Below are positions 11,813 to 23,698 of a DNA stretch of 35,666 nt, in pieces. Position 1 is the first letter of the stretch. Every line of letters starts with the position of its first letter. Location of the stretch: the NCBI RefSeq assembly GCF_000003605.2, contig NW_003155238.1, positions 247,324 to 282,989 on the forward strand, given 5' to 3'. Position numbers and translations under genes: made by a program. This stretch comes from Saccoglossus kowalevskii. Its lineage: Eukaryota; Hemichordata; Enteropneusta; Harrimaniidae. The notes under the pieces are model-generated. The model was not told where the DNA came from, made no database searches, and saw only the letters and a program-made list of their open reading frames with translations.

Positions 11813-14105
11813 CAGATAACTCTGAATTAATAAAACAAGTAGGAACATGTAGGTCGTCGTGAGTTGTAATTCATTGTGAATATTTGGGCTTATTTCGTTA
11901 TTATTGCATGTGTAGTCTTACATCGTGGGTTCTCATAAACAATGGAGGCTAAGTAGTGAAACCAAACCATGCAGAATGTAATCCCTTAAATCTGTATACG
12001 GGAGAAGGAGGGTGGAGAGACGTATTCGTGGATGTTTTGTAAACGCAGCCCTGCAATACCTTTTTTTTACAGCAGTAGCAGCCGCAGAGATAAATTAAAT
12101 CTATTTTTTATTGTACACGATTTGTTTATAACGGATGCGATCATCGCATGGCGCAATACGCAGCGAGTTACTGCTGTAATATACTTTTATGTATGGCAAT
12201 ATTAAATTCTGACTAAATTAAAGTTGATTATTTCATTATAGTTATAGTGTAGTTTTGTGCGGTAGCCCCAATGACGTTATTTGTTTACAATGTTGACAAC
12301 CGGTATGTTCACGCCCGGCAAAATCGCCGTGCACGGATAGGCACAATTGTACCATATCGCACATCCATTTTTATGTTCTTGGAACCACTCCTTGCGCAGG
12401 CATGCACACCTGCGAAAGACGTAAGCAAGTTCGTTCTCCTATTCTCATGTGAAAAAAAAATTGTTTTCATCTATGGGCATTTACAATTCATTACCTCGAA
12501 TTATTCCCATTATGTTTTCTTATATTTAGAACTGCGGTCTCTTCATAATACTTAATCACGTAAACCAATACTCAATATTTTAAATAATTGGAGATACATT
12601 TCCCTCTTGTTTTTGTTCAAGAATGTGCTCCATAGCAGCTACAATAACCAGCGTCGTCGTGTTTTATTTTTGAAGGAGATTGTATCAATGCTGTAACTCT
12701 TCCAAGACCCAACTACCCATTGACGTGTAGAACGCAGGTGTATGGCAATATAATGTGATTGTATTATGAATTTGTCTGTGCCACAAATTTAGTTGATCTA
12801 TATCCTGAGACATATATTAAATTGGTAGATATCTGCAACTATAATCTAAGTACGTCACAAACGCCGGTGTACATCTATGTAATATAATGAATGCGATTAC
12901 ACGTGGTGTCGACAGGAACAGGGAAACATCATGTTTAGTTGATGCATATTTAATTAAAATATTACACAATACATTTCCGACACATGACAGCCCAACTTCT
13001 TTATCAGTATAAACGACATATCCATCCTACTGAAAGTATAGCCACATATATATGTACATTTCGACACACCCTTATATATTTAGACAGCTGCTTTTGGGGG
13101 AAATTTTGTCCTGGGCGTGAGTCCAATAAAAGTAGCTATGATTTACACTTAATCAATGTATATCGACTGAAGACTGCTCGTTATCTCCATTTAATTAAAG
13201 AATGTGCAACTATATATGCACACCTCAATAATCAATAAGAGCTTAGCAAACACATATACAACTTAGCACCAGAGCAATATAAAGAACGAAAAGTATATAA
13301 ACTGATAAAGCCGTCGGTACCACTCGTTTAATACTGAACAGTTGTATAATGTTGTACCGCAAGATGTGATAAGCACCCTTGTTTTCCCGGAAAAAGACGT
13401 CGCTAAGCGACCAATGTTCAACAGAAGGGAGGTCACGTTTCTGTCGTGTCACGGTCACTAATCCGAACTACATAGTACTAGTACGTAATACCATCACCAC
13501 TACTGGGAAATCATGTGCTTGTTCATTTTTCGACTTGCCTGATTTGTCTGGGTGGGGGGATTTATTGTCTCGTTCAATTTGTACACGAGATGGTCCTTAC
13601 TGCATTATATATTAGAAATACATGTTTAGTGAAATTTGTTATCCGTCTGATTGTGCGCTATATTGGGCGAAGGTGGAATTATTTGCAGCCGTGAATCATG
13701 ACACCGCTAATGATACTCTGCCGTATGTAACCATTGATGTGAATAATTCACACTGAACTCAAAGATTACTACAAACATATAGAAATAGACGAACAACACA
13801 TTACAATGAAGATGCAGTTCTACATGAACCAGTAAACACTCTGTGTACGGTATACAGTTAATCAACTGAACAGATCAAGCACAAGTTTAGAGTCATTATA
13901 TTTATAATTTAAATATAGCGATGGTTTGGTGAAACATATTCTCTAGTATATCTTCGTGTGTGTATTTAGAAGTATCGAATATTAAGAAAACACGCCAGTA
14001 CGATAAGGCATATTCACTATATAGTGTGTATCGAAAGTAGGGGATATGATCGGATAGGCAACGGATAGTAGGACAGACAGAAGAGAGAGAGAGAGTAAAT
14101 GCTTC
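11813..14105. other. Probable intron of the receptor-like gene
   Basis: This lies directly downstream, on the minus strand, of the splice donor at 14106-14111. I found no convincing second coding exon. A diverged direct repeat links about 12735-12770 and 12862-12900 (CGCAGGTGTA or CGCCGGTGTA, then AATATAATG). A short GA-rich tract at 14082-14096 sits just inside the intron. Confidence 0.5.
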
Positions 14106-14114
14106 ACTTACCTC
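14106..14114 (-). other. Splice donor of the receptor exon
   Basis: Read on the minus strand, the sequence is GAG followed by GTAAGT, a full-consensus metazoan donor. It falls between codons (phase 0), directly after the residues N-T-E, where related receptors continue with a cysteine-containing stretch. Confidence 0.85.
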
Positions 14115-14369
14115 CGTATTGACGACTACCATTCGTAACTCATAATCTTTTAGGACGTCTTCATTCTCATTGACGTGCTCTAACGCCAGCAAAGCCGAAT
14201 CGAGACAGTCATGGGCAATCGGTCCGAGAAAATCTAGGCTGAGTATCGAGTGGTTCAGTGGGAAAAATCCTCCGATGTGAAGGGGAATCTTAGCGTTGCT
14301 GCTACCTGTCCACAGGACGATAACTAAGGTGACGGGCAGGAGAATACGCTGAAGAGTCGAGAATGTCAT
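14112..14369 (-). CDS. First coding exon of a GABA-B-like class C receptor (partial)
   Basis: This encodes 86 residues from the ATG at 14369, ending in phase 0 at a GTAAGT donor. Residues 1-26 are a signal peptide: a short polar start, the hydrophobic core LLPVTLVIVLW, and a likely cut after SSNA. Residue 27 onward starts a type-1 periplasmic-binding (Venus-flytrap) domain. It has a first strand, IPLHIGGFFPLN, a helix, SALLALEHVNENEDVL, and a second strand, YELRMVVVN. That order, and the 'alanine-leucine ... VN ... DYEL' pattern, are typical of GABA-B receptor subunit 1-like ectodomains. The mature protein would be a plasma-membrane G-protein-coupled receptor with seven membrane segments encoded by exons outside what I can see. 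Another receptor with the same fold, such as a natriuretic-type guanylyl cyclase or another class C member, is the alternative. I am confident of a secreted or extracellular flytrap domain and less so of the GABA-B assignment. Confidence 0.75.
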
Positions 14370-14390
14370 ATTTTGCGCCGTCCTGTAAAT
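14370..14390 (-). other. 5' leader and splice acceptor of the receptor exon
   Basis: On the minus strand TTATTTACAG ends at 14383 and is followed by thirteen untranslated bases (14382-14370) before the ATG. The open frame continues upstream of this acceptor and includes another ATG at 14462. I chose the inner ATG because it puts the signal peptide at the N-terminus and follows a good acceptor. Confidence 0.65.
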
Positions 14391-14444
14391 AACAATCAGA
14401 AAAGGGTACATTAAGGAAATATTTCCGCACACACGAACGCTCAC
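14383..14444 (-). other. Possible 62-nt mini-intron in the 5' leader
   Basis: A good donor, TCG then GTGAGC (GT at 14444-14443), precedes the acceptor by 62 bases on the minus strand. If both are used, a non-coding first exon lies just upstream. A more distant donor would also work, so the leader exon is not defined. Confidence 0.3.
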
Positions 14445-14496
14445 CGATTCGGAGTGAGGCAATTTACAAGCCAGGCTAGAGATACATCGAGTAACA

Positions 14497-14506
14497 TCAC
14501 GTGACC
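14497..14506. promoter_or_regulatory. Extended E-box near the receptor 5' end
   Basis: TCACGTGACC carries the CACGTG palindrome with the flanking bases preferred by MITF/TFE/USF-type bHLH-leucine-zipper proteins. It lies about 130 bases upstream of the receptor ATG. No TATA box was seen nearby on the minus strand. Confidence 0.3.
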
Positions 14507-14914
14507 ATTCATTGTGTTACGCACATGCCTGATATTTACAGTGAATATTTTTCTAAGGCGTACAGGCGAATGATTACATGATGACGAGAGCTCCTCGCCT
14601 AGCCAACACCGGCAATTGTCGTCATGCGATCATTACATGTAAACTGTTGTTCAAACATACAAACAAGAGCGTGTGTGTATTTGATATATACATAGTTTTA
14701 TATTTGACATTTGCCATTTTCTCTCTCGTAAACATTAAATAAAATACATACAGTTACCATGGTAACGATCCACGATTCCGATGTACTCACGAAAATCATG
14801 TCCATCCATAGATTTGATCATTTTAGTAATCGATACGGGAACAATGGGAAGAAAAACGCGCAACGTGAAAAATGGATGTGATCAATGGTTTATTGTATTT
14901 TATATCAGAGCGCT
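14507..14914. other. Upstream flank of receptor exon, non-coding
   Basis: AT-rich. A loose inverted repeat (ATGATTACATGATGACGA near 14570 against TCGTCATGCGATCATTAC near 14618) could fold, but it is imperfect. No gene supported. Confidence 0.35.
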
Positions 14915-14997
14915 GTGGGTCACTGAGTGTTCTGTTCACCGCCCAATACTGACGCAGTGGGTAACTGAGCGTTCAATCCACCGCCTGAGACTGGCTG
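14915..14997. repeat. 42-bp tandem duplication
   Basis: GTGGGTCACTGAGTGTTC at 14915 is repeated as GTGGGTAACTGAGCGTTC at 14957, each followed by an (A/T)CCACCGCC-like segment. The period is a multiple of three, so the short open frame crossing it shows a repeated peptide, but I see no other sign of coding. Confidence 0.65.
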
Positions 14998-17420
14998 TTT
15001 TATTCCATGAGATTCGGAAAAAACAAATTCATAAAACGTAGTTTCATATGTATTTATAGATATAGTTATCAATTAACTTAACCAACAAGATGTCACGTAG
15101 TTGCTTGTTTGTACTTAATTCTTGACAGATTCTCCTAAGACGAAGACCCTCCTGTTTATTGTGATGAAAATGAATTGAGTTGACTCAATACCTTAAGATG
15201 TGAATAATCCATTGTACAGAGGGAGAAGAAAAAACAATACTGGAATTTCTATAATTCAACGATTTTTTTTCATACCACGTCACACAGTATGCAGTAACTA
15301 TAATGAGATCTAAGGCATTATGCATGTAGCGTCAATTAGTCAGGCTTCCCTCCGGACGAATGAAATGAAGAAGTGCTGTTACATCACTGTGACGTGCGAA
15401 AGCACGTATCTCTTACGACATTCCTCATCTTACCAACTGCTTAATATTTGGCATATCTTCAAGAGATCTGTTTTAGGACGTCTTCATAATTAATTGTACA
15501 GCAAACAACAAAACGCCATTTTCATATGAAAAAATAAAAAAATCCCGCAAGGTACAAACTTTGTTGGGATATAAATACGGAACCAATGACGTCATTATAT
15601 ATTAGATACGAGTATTTCCCATTTTTCGGTGAATGTATTATTGCTCTAGGGGTGATTCGGTTTCGTGATTGATTGAATGTGTTTGCTTCATGTAAGCTGC
15701 AATCTCGTACTTAACACACAGGGTACAAAAACGCCTGCTGTATGCGTACTAGAAATGAATGCGGATAGTATGCGCCGAATTTGAAACAAACAAACTCGCG
15801 TTCGGGTTTTTTGAACAAGCCCTCGAGTTTTGAAGCACTCCGAGTCGGAATGATCAACAGTTGAGTTGCGGCCGTTATGCATTAAACTATGAGAAAGATA
15901 TTCTCGTCCCAGAAATCATGCTTTTTTTGCTGTACGCGTAATTGGCATGGGCCTCTGGAGATCTCAATAAAAAGTGCCATTTTAATGATGTGTCACACGA
16001 GTAGACCGTCTCAATATAATAAACCGGATGATATATTGCTCGGTGTGGATATACGAGTACACCAGTGTAAAAGGTGACATTTATCAAAATATATTATCAA
16101 CACTTTTTTTATATAGATTATCATATTATTTTTGGGTAGTTACATATATAGTAGCGGTAGCCATGGCAACATAAATAGTCATTATCGTTTGCCCGGGTTG
16201 CATCTCAGCTAATTTGATGCCGTATTAAATAGCTGGTGTAGTGAGAATCGAAGGCGATGCTGTCAATGTCATAGACTACACTAGTCAAACAGGGTGACGA
16301 GTACTATATGTTAGTATGCATGTACTTGATATATTAAATCTTATTTTGCCAATCGGCAGATTTAATTTCCGGTCACTACCTTGACATTCGCTTGTTTCGG
16401 GCAATTCCTTCATATGAATAGAAGAGATTAAAATGTCGATATTAGTTTTGCAGTAACCTTAGCAGAAGGTCACCTCACGGTACAAGTGTCGATGAACAGT
16501 TAGTCGTCACTTCATGCAGTCGACAACGGAGAACGGTCTTTATACCAATGTGAATGTATACGCAAATGTTACGAACAAAGTGAATGGTGTGAATGAAGTG
16601 ACGAATATTTGAATGTCAATGTAGGACATGAACAAAGGACGAAGAGTCGACGTGTGTATACGTATGGTAATTGATTCGGGGGTTGGGGGGTTTCTCTGAA
16701 TCGCGCACTGACGGGAGGGTATATTTTACTTCCTGACGAAGCACAATACAATTAGCAGTCCTGGTAGTACTAAATTATCAGACTTGGTCGCAGAATGGTA
16801 GCAGAATCCTCCTATTAGGAGTGTGTTGGATGTATAATTTCGGACGGGTTTGCTGTGTATAAACATCGTGTGTTTATATTTATTTAACAAATTCCTAAAC
16901 CGGACATAACAGCTGGTCAAGACACAAGACAATTAATTGGTCAGTATATCCGAAATCACAGTTTGAAAACCAATTATCTTTATTGGTAGCCGAGTTTAGA
17001 TTATTAGTTTGTCATTCCTGTCTTAACCAAGATGTATTGCCCAATTTCCAGTGTAAAATCGATAGTTTGATATTCGAAAAGACACAAGGAGTAAAATAAT
17101 CTTTTTTCACCTCCATGTTTGAAGGTAGCTCCATTTTCGAAATAGAACAATAATCCCAAAGCGCCCTCAACGTCGATCATTTTTGGTGCACTTTTTTACT
17201 GACACTCCGACCCAAAATTGAAGTGAGTACGTTCGCAAAGCGCGAAACGTTTTACGTTGCTATTTCAGGGTGTTAACTCTCATTGAATTATCCCAGGGAA
17301 AGGATGTATAATAAATAGGTATGCATCAGGCAGTACGGTAACGCATCGGTCGATACGATAACCTTACTGCCTTCATGCAGACTTTGCGGTATTCGCGTAA
17401 TAACCACATAGGATCTGAAA
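14998..17420. other. Non-coding DNA, no gene seen
   Basis: Contains a perfect 12-base palindrome with a full CRE core, AATGACGTCATT (15585-15596), near a TATAAATA at about 15570. Without a transcript or frame nearby these are motif hits only. Nothing else could be supported. Confidence 0.4.
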
Positions 17421-17808
17421 CAATATGCAAATATTGTACTCTGTATATCTGAACCATATGTAAATATGTACTCTGTATATCTGACCAATATGTAAATATG
17501 TACTCTGTATATCTGAACCAATATGTAAATATTGTACTTTGTATTATCTGAACCAATATTGTACTCTGTATTATCTGAACCAATATGTAAATATTGTACT
17601 CTGTATTATCTGAACCAATATGTAAATATTGTACTCTGTATTATCTGACCAATATGTAAATATTGTACTCTGCATTATCTGAACCAATATGTAAATATTG
17701 TATTTTGTATTATCTGAACCAATATGTAAATATTGTACTCTGTATTATCTGAACCAATATGTAAATATTGTACTCTGTATTATCTGACCAATATGTAAAT
17801 ATTGTACT
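17421..17808. repeat. 35-bp minisatellite, about 11 copies
   Basis: Unit: CCAATATGTAAATATTG, then TACTCTGTATTATCTGA. The first three units are shorter variants (TATATCTGA ends, ATATGTAC middles), and unit 5 has lost about 11 bases. Later units are nearly identical, which suggests recent homogenisation. All units are contiguous, with no spacers. The two minus-strand open frames across it are repeat translations. Confidence 0.96.
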
Positions 17809-18281
17809 AATGTACACGAGTATAATGTAAATGGTTGCTATGAAGCCATACCAACAAACTACTCATAGAACCATTAACTATAACTAGAAATACAAAAATG
17901 GATACATAGGCATGATATAGATATGCATTCCTAAAATCCTTTTTTTGAAAACCTAAATACCCTATCTGAATTTCTTAGTTGGAATTTCCCCCCTAATTAT
18001 TTAAATTAAAGTTCTTAATGCTCTATATCATTTCTTCGTGTAATTCCATTGAATAAATTTGAGAAATGTGTTAGTATAAGAAGGTTTCAAGCTAATTGTA
18101 GAATCTTCAAGTGTTTCTTAGAGAGAGGGGGGATTTCCATTGCTCAAATTGTAATGGAATATTGTAATTTTAAATTTGGTTTTGATTTAATGATTCAATG
18201 ATTTAATTATTTAGAAGAAAAGTCAATTCTTTGAAATCCTCATATCCTGAGAAATATATATATTATACCTGGCTAAGATTT
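17809..18281. other. Non-coding AT-rich spacer
   Basis: Sits between the 35-bp array and the LTR-like element. Very AT-rich, with no open frame or repeat I can support. Confidence 0.45.
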
Positions 18282-18560
18282 TGTCACACGCAACGTAATA
18301 TTACCGTAATTGGTATAGTACAGGTGTGATGGTTCAAATACTAAAATGGCAACAGTAACAGAAAGACTTCCCTGGCGGCGATGATAAAATACGAACACGG
18401 AGCCAACAGATGAGGTTTCAACTGGTACTGGTATTATTATGCTCTACAAACATCAAGTACAATAACGCGGTAAAACTCCACTACTCCAATAACTAGATAC
18501 TTAAACTCCAATACAATTCAACGAGATCTTCGATCTGAACTCAGTGCTGAACAACTCCCC

Positions 18561-18568
18561 TATATATA
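18561..18568 (-). promoter_or_regulatory. TATA box of the LTR-like element
   Basis: On the minus strand GGTATATATAGGGGAG, a strong TATA context. A start about 25-30 bases downstream would fall near CAGCACTGAGTTCAG (about 18533-18548). Confidence 0.5.
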
Positions 18569-18633
18569 CCTCCATTGTCTATAAATAGACCAAGACATCA
18601 GTATACATAATGAGTCTGGAACTTACTACAAAT

Positions 18634-18646
18634 TTCTAGAATGTTC
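18634..18646. promoter_or_regulatory. Heat-shock-element-like site 1
   Basis: TTC-TA-GAA-TG-TTC: three alternating pentamers in perfect HSE register, 66 bases upstream of the minus-strand TATA box. Confidence 0.5.
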
Positions 18647-18706
18647 CATTACCTTCTACTGCCTCCTACAGTGTTCTATTACCTATTCAACCAGTTTCTA
18701 AAAAAA

Positions 18707-18719
18707 ATCTAGAATATTC
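18707..18719. promoter_or_regulatory. Heat-shock-element-like site 2
   Basis: ATC-TA-GAA-TA-TTC: the same three-pentamer layout with one mismatch, in the first pentamer. Confidence 0.45.
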
Positions 18720-18737
18720 CACCCAGACACAGTACGG

Positions 18738-18750
18738 TTCTAGAACATTC
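18738..18750. promoter_or_regulatory. Heat-shock-element-like site 3
   Basis: TTC-TA-GAA-CA-TTC: three perfect alternating pentamers. All three sites share the TTCTAGAA core, so they may have been duplicated inside the element. Confidence 0.5.
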
Positions 18751-18788
18751 TCAGTGACACGGAAGTGGTAAATAAGTCGTATGCGACA

Positions 18789-20344
18789 GAATTGATATTT
18801 GATTTGGTAGTGTATTCCCTCAAATGTATTACGAGTCATTTGTCAATATGCATCACTCCATCTTTCCACGTGTTCTGTACATTTCTATACCTAATGCTTG
18901 AGTGTACATTTTACCTGCAATTACTAAACAACTAAACAGAGAAGAATACTTCTTGGAATCTGATAATTGCTATTGTGCAGCTATATTTACTATTCTGTTT
19001 TTGCATTTATGATATGCAATCTTTACGCCTTCAGACGGTTGCTTAACAAATGAAGTTGAATATATATATATATATCTATCTGCCCATGGCGCTTCAATAA
19101 TTTGAAGTTGATGCGAGTTGTTATTACAGTAAGGCTAATTCCAATCCACTCATTTAATTTCACAAAGGTCAAATACAGCTTTTTCTAACAGATCATGCAC
19201 GGGTTCGCAAGGCCAACCATGGAAGGTCGGTTTCAGCGAAAGCGTGTGGATGGACGATGCGACTGTTGTTATACACGTATGTGTTGTTTTGTCAGCTCAA
19301 CTATTATCTCACTGATACCATGAAAACCATGCTGGCAATACATGATGAGTATTTGAAGATGTCGAGTAATAGCCTTCAAAATCACAATTTGCTTTGTAAA
19401 TAATGATAAATGAAATTGCCCGAATGGGGTGTCACGTAAAAAAAACAATGTATTGTTTATCACCAGTAGTTATTGGGATCAAGCAGGTTAGATAATTCAT
19501 CTTAACCTTTAATACAAGTTGCCTGACTCGGACGGAAAACGATATAGCGCATATGTATATATCAGTGAAATCTCGAGTTTTCATTTGTTGACAAACTATT
19601 ACGATATTAGTGTATATAGGGTTGTAGGTATTGAGATTTAAGCATTTACATGTAACTATCCCGTGTTTTAACAATGGTTAATATAACAAAAATAACAGAT
19701 CACATACTTGTCACCCACTCTACGCGTATATGAATTATAAGGCAATGCCACTCATTTCCAGTAGTCAATCTACTTAAACAAACGCAGGGGAAACTAGAAA
19801 AAAATCTGGCTTCGATTTGGTATCCATTTTCTCTGGAATATCTCTGTATATGTACAGTAGCCCATCGTCGGATCTCTTCTACGAAACGATGAAAATTATG
19901 TTTTTGTATGTCGTGTGTCAGGTTTTTATCGCTCGACACCTCTGTTTATGGTGGAAGCGCCACAAAGAAAAAATCGTTAAAGATACACCTGTTAAAATCC
20001 ATCAATTTTACACATGTTTATATGTGACCTCAAACGATTAAAGTACTGATTTTTGACTACATGAAATACGCGGTAGATTAAAGTAAAACATATCAAATAT
20101 CGGTCAATGGATACCCGCTACGATATCTAAATAACAGGTATAGTATTTCGCTTTATTCGCCAACAGTGAGCGTGATATGGCGAGTCGTGGACATCATGAA
20201 CTTATATCTGTGTACTGGGAATTCAGACTGTGTTTTATCTCCGATTAATTACTTACAGCGGTGGCAATCTGAAAATGTGTCTTTCTGAGGTAAATACCAT
20301 TATACTATTGTTAATTGTCGGGTATTGAGAGATAGCTCAACTCA
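18789..20344. other. Non-coding DNA, no gene seen
   Basis: Includes a short TA microsatellite near 19062-19074. The open frames of 60-80 codons on either strand have no recognisable features. Confidence 0.45.
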
Positions 20345-20375
20345 AAATGACATTAAACTACATTTAATGTCATTT
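20345..20375. repeat. Perfect 13-bp hairpin
   Basis: AAATGACATTAAA (20345-20357) and TTTAATGTCATTT (20363-20375) are exact reverse complements around a 5-base loop. No T tract or gene end is adjacent that would suggest a terminator or a mature RNA. Confidence 0.7.
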
Positions 20376-23300
20376 AATTGAATGTTTGTGACAATCCCAA
20401 TAAATCCTGTTGTATATAATCTAAATATAACAATCTAAACACATCACCAATGACCAACCTAGTTTTGTAGTGATTCAGATGTATATTTATGTATGCTTTA
20501 CATTCACAGAGCTGAGATCTACGTGTCCTAAACGATGAGACAATGGGACACGGTTGGGAAAGATACAACACGTATTACATATGCGTGATGTGAGAACAAG
20601 ATTTTCTAAAATTTAAACAAAATTCAGTATTCTCTGCTTCTTAAGTTAATCACCCAGACGCCTAGATTCAGTTTAACTTGACAAGACACGCCAACGAGTT
20701 AATTGTCCACGAGCAAACAAACAAACACGAATGACGTATCACTGATTGAAAACCAACCAGTCTATATCATTATAAAGCCCACAAAACCCATCGTTATAAG
20801 CATATTCAGTAACAATATGGTCCAGTGACGTCCCGCACTGTGTCAGTGGTCATTCACCTCGTAAAAGACCATGCACGAGTTCTCACATATCATGCATGGC
20901 TGTAAAATACCAAATGCCTATTCGTATAATATTTTTCATGTTACCTTAAGACTTAGGCAATCGAAACATGTTGTTTTTGTTGTTTTATGCCCAAGGCATT
21001 TACACGAACACACAAAAAAGAAAAAAAAAACGGTAGTCTGTTATTACAAGTGTTTGTATTATGCACGTAACTGTACAACGTGTCACGTGATTTATCCGAC
21101 CGAGTCCGCCATCGAGACCACCATTTTGGTTTATTCTAGTTGTAGCTAGTCGTATCGTACTCATACCGTGTCACTGCAGATGAATGTTTTATTTGAAAAC
21201 GCCGTACTGTACACTCGCTTGGTGGATTATGCACGAGTAGGCGATGACATGCGCCGCGAAACAATTCATACAAGTTTCTGATGGAGTGCAACATAACGTT
21301 ACGCGTACCGGAAAGCCACAAATGGTCAATTAACTGCACATCTCGAGTCCGATCAAAATAAAGTTCTTGTAATATATGATAATTTTCACAAAAAGCTAAA
21401 ATTAACCTCTGTATTGGAAGTGCCCAGACAATATTATCATATTAGTTTTCCGATCATAAAAATAATAATATAAACCAAACAAAATGTTAGATACTTAGCA
21501 AAAATTATATTAGATGTCCGTTGCTGAGGGTTTAGTAATTTAAGGAATTTTTTAAGGAAGTCAGAAAAATGACTATAATTCAATTTCAAAGGATTCTTTA
21601 CTGATTGGAGTGATATTTGGAGTGTATCAGAACTCAACTTCTATACAGCTTCGATGCCAACAAGTCACAGTTTAGCAATATGTTATACGTCCACGTTTTA
21701 ATTTGACGAAGAGAGAAGCCGTGCAGGTATTGTAACGTATACACACCATATATGATTGGATATTAATAGTAATGCATCCACGGCTAGAACATCAAGATAT
21801 GTTTTTACCAAGGTGCGTCGTGCTTACGAGAATACGTGAACCGCGTTTTGTTTTATAATGCTCTAATCAGTTGGTAAACGTTTTCGGCGTAACACAAAAT
21901 TCGTTTCGGTTTCCCCACTGATTCCTTGTCGTTTCCTGTCAGGGGACGAGTCTTCCCGGATGAGTTTTTTGGTGTTAACCCTAGGTAGAACCTAAACACA
22001 CCATACTTGCTAATCATGGACGAAACAAATACTAGCCTAAGAGGTGATTGTTCTGACTCACCAAATTCAGGTTATCAACATGGATACTTAAAACCTATTA
22101 TTTGTTATTAGCAAAAAGCAGAAAGAGAAGTCACGTGCATGGATATGATGAGAACGTTCCCACTTACAACGCTAACATTGCAATTACAGCATGTTTTAAC
22201 AAGAAAACATATTCACGACAGAGTTCAATTCAATAAGTAATTTTTAACTACATACTATAATTACATTCTTGTAGTACCCTTCATATAATTAACTAGTAAA
22301 GATTGTACTTATAAACATATAATGACCCCTAGTTTGTTGTTATACAATCATTTATTTAAAAAAAAGTTCATTAAATAACATCAGTGAAAATAAATGCTGC
22401 AGGTTTCTTTTAAACAAATATAATCACGATCTACCTCTTTGGAGTAGAACAGTCTCGACAGTCGGCGCCTCTACATATGTGTTAGGTACGAATCTGGACA
22501 GGTACGTGCAAATATGCATTTCATTATTTCAAGCTAACGTATGACGTAATGCTATAAAAAAATGTTATAGTTATGCACACTGATAATTCACAATGTCGCC
22601 TAAGTGAAGTCCACCGTGACCAGACTTCCGCATTAATCATGAGGAAAGCGGACACCATTATTTGCTAACGCTTATATAGTACAAACTCATGGTATATACA
22701 AATATGTTTCGCAAACTGTTTTGGAAATGAATTGTTGTTGTTAGTGTTTCGACAAGGAACGCCTCGCTACATTGTGCAAGAACGGATCTTGCGAAATGTT
22801 GACATGGTGACATGGTTCCCTGCAATTATAACTTTTGCACATTAATTTTCACTGAATATTACGTGATTCGTAATTACCAATGTAAATATACAGACAATTC
22901 GCTCGCCCCTCAGGAATGCATACACATTCGGCGTGTTGCTGACAGATCTGCATGGATTGTCTACATGACATATTCAGTATATATGTTCTAGATATTCATT
23001 AACAACTACCGTTTTTGTTATACTGTCTGGAAAACCCGAAACACTTCTATCTCATTTTACTGGTTAAAAGAACTTTCCCTTCAAATTAACTTGAACGGAT
23101 GTTGGTGCCAAGTAATCGTAGTGTATTCGGAGTGAACTGAACGAAGCTCGCGGAATGTAGCATGTATACCTATCAATTTTAATTGTACGGTAAAATATAT
23201 CTAGAAAAGTTATTCCTTTGAGTATTTCAACATTTCCCAAATACATCAATATTTCACACAAAAATATGGTAAGACAAAACATGTTCTTATGTACAGTCCA

Positions 23301-23698
23301 CGTCTGTAAAAGTATTGCCGGATTTAAACTATTTCGATTTTAAACTATTTAAACTATATTGTGCAACTTCTTCGTCGTAATAAAATGTGTTATCTATATA
23401 ACTAACTATTTTCATATCACTGTCTCAGGTGACCGTTATGAAACGATAACTCTCCAAGTGTTATAACAACGTAATCAATTTTTATAAGGTGACAAACATA
23501 TACATTAGTAAATGCTTTGCAATTCTAAATACATTCACATTAAGTGAATACCAAGATTATCAAGGACTACTGTACTTTTAACAGACAACAGAGAGAGGTG
23601 TCGAGGACTTTGAGTAAAATCGATTGGTATATTACTGAACAGAACTCTTAGTCTAAGCGATGAGTTGAAGTCAATGCGAAGCTATCTACAAGATTATA
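20376..23698. other. Non-coding DNA, no gene seen
   Basis: A TATAAAG at about 20771 lies about 30-40 bases after TGACGTATCAC and TGATTG motifs, a promoter-like order on the plus strand. No gene follows that I can recognise. The rest is AT-rich with only short frames. Confidence 0.4.

Larger units (their letters stand above)
18282..18788 (-). mobile_element. Probable solo LTR (or TIR element) with heat-shock-like promoter
   Basis: The 507-bp segment begins TGTCACACGCAACG and ends CGTATGCGACA, so the two ends are imperfect inverted repeats of about 22 bases with the TG...CA form of LTRs. The five bases outside are GATTT on the left and GAATT on the right, a near-match target duplication. Read on the minus strand it has a TATA box (TATATATA at 18568-18561), with the TTCTAGAAnnTTC heat-shock-type sites listed separately 66 to 180 bases upstream. 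No internal coding region is present, as expected for a solo LTR left by recombination. A non-autonomous DNA element with promoter-like sequence is the alternative. I see no primer-binding site. Confidence 0.55.

Noticed and set aside
13902-14105. Open-frame continuation of the receptor past the donor
   Set aside because: A full-consensus GTAAGT marks the exon end, and the residues beyond it lose similarity to flytrap domains.
14385-14462. Upstream extension of the receptor frame to an ATG at 14462
   Set aside because: A good splice acceptor lies between it and the inner ATG, and the extension would bury the signal peptide inside the protein.
17288-17583. Two minus-strand open frames
   Set aside because: They are translations of the 35-bp tandem repeat.
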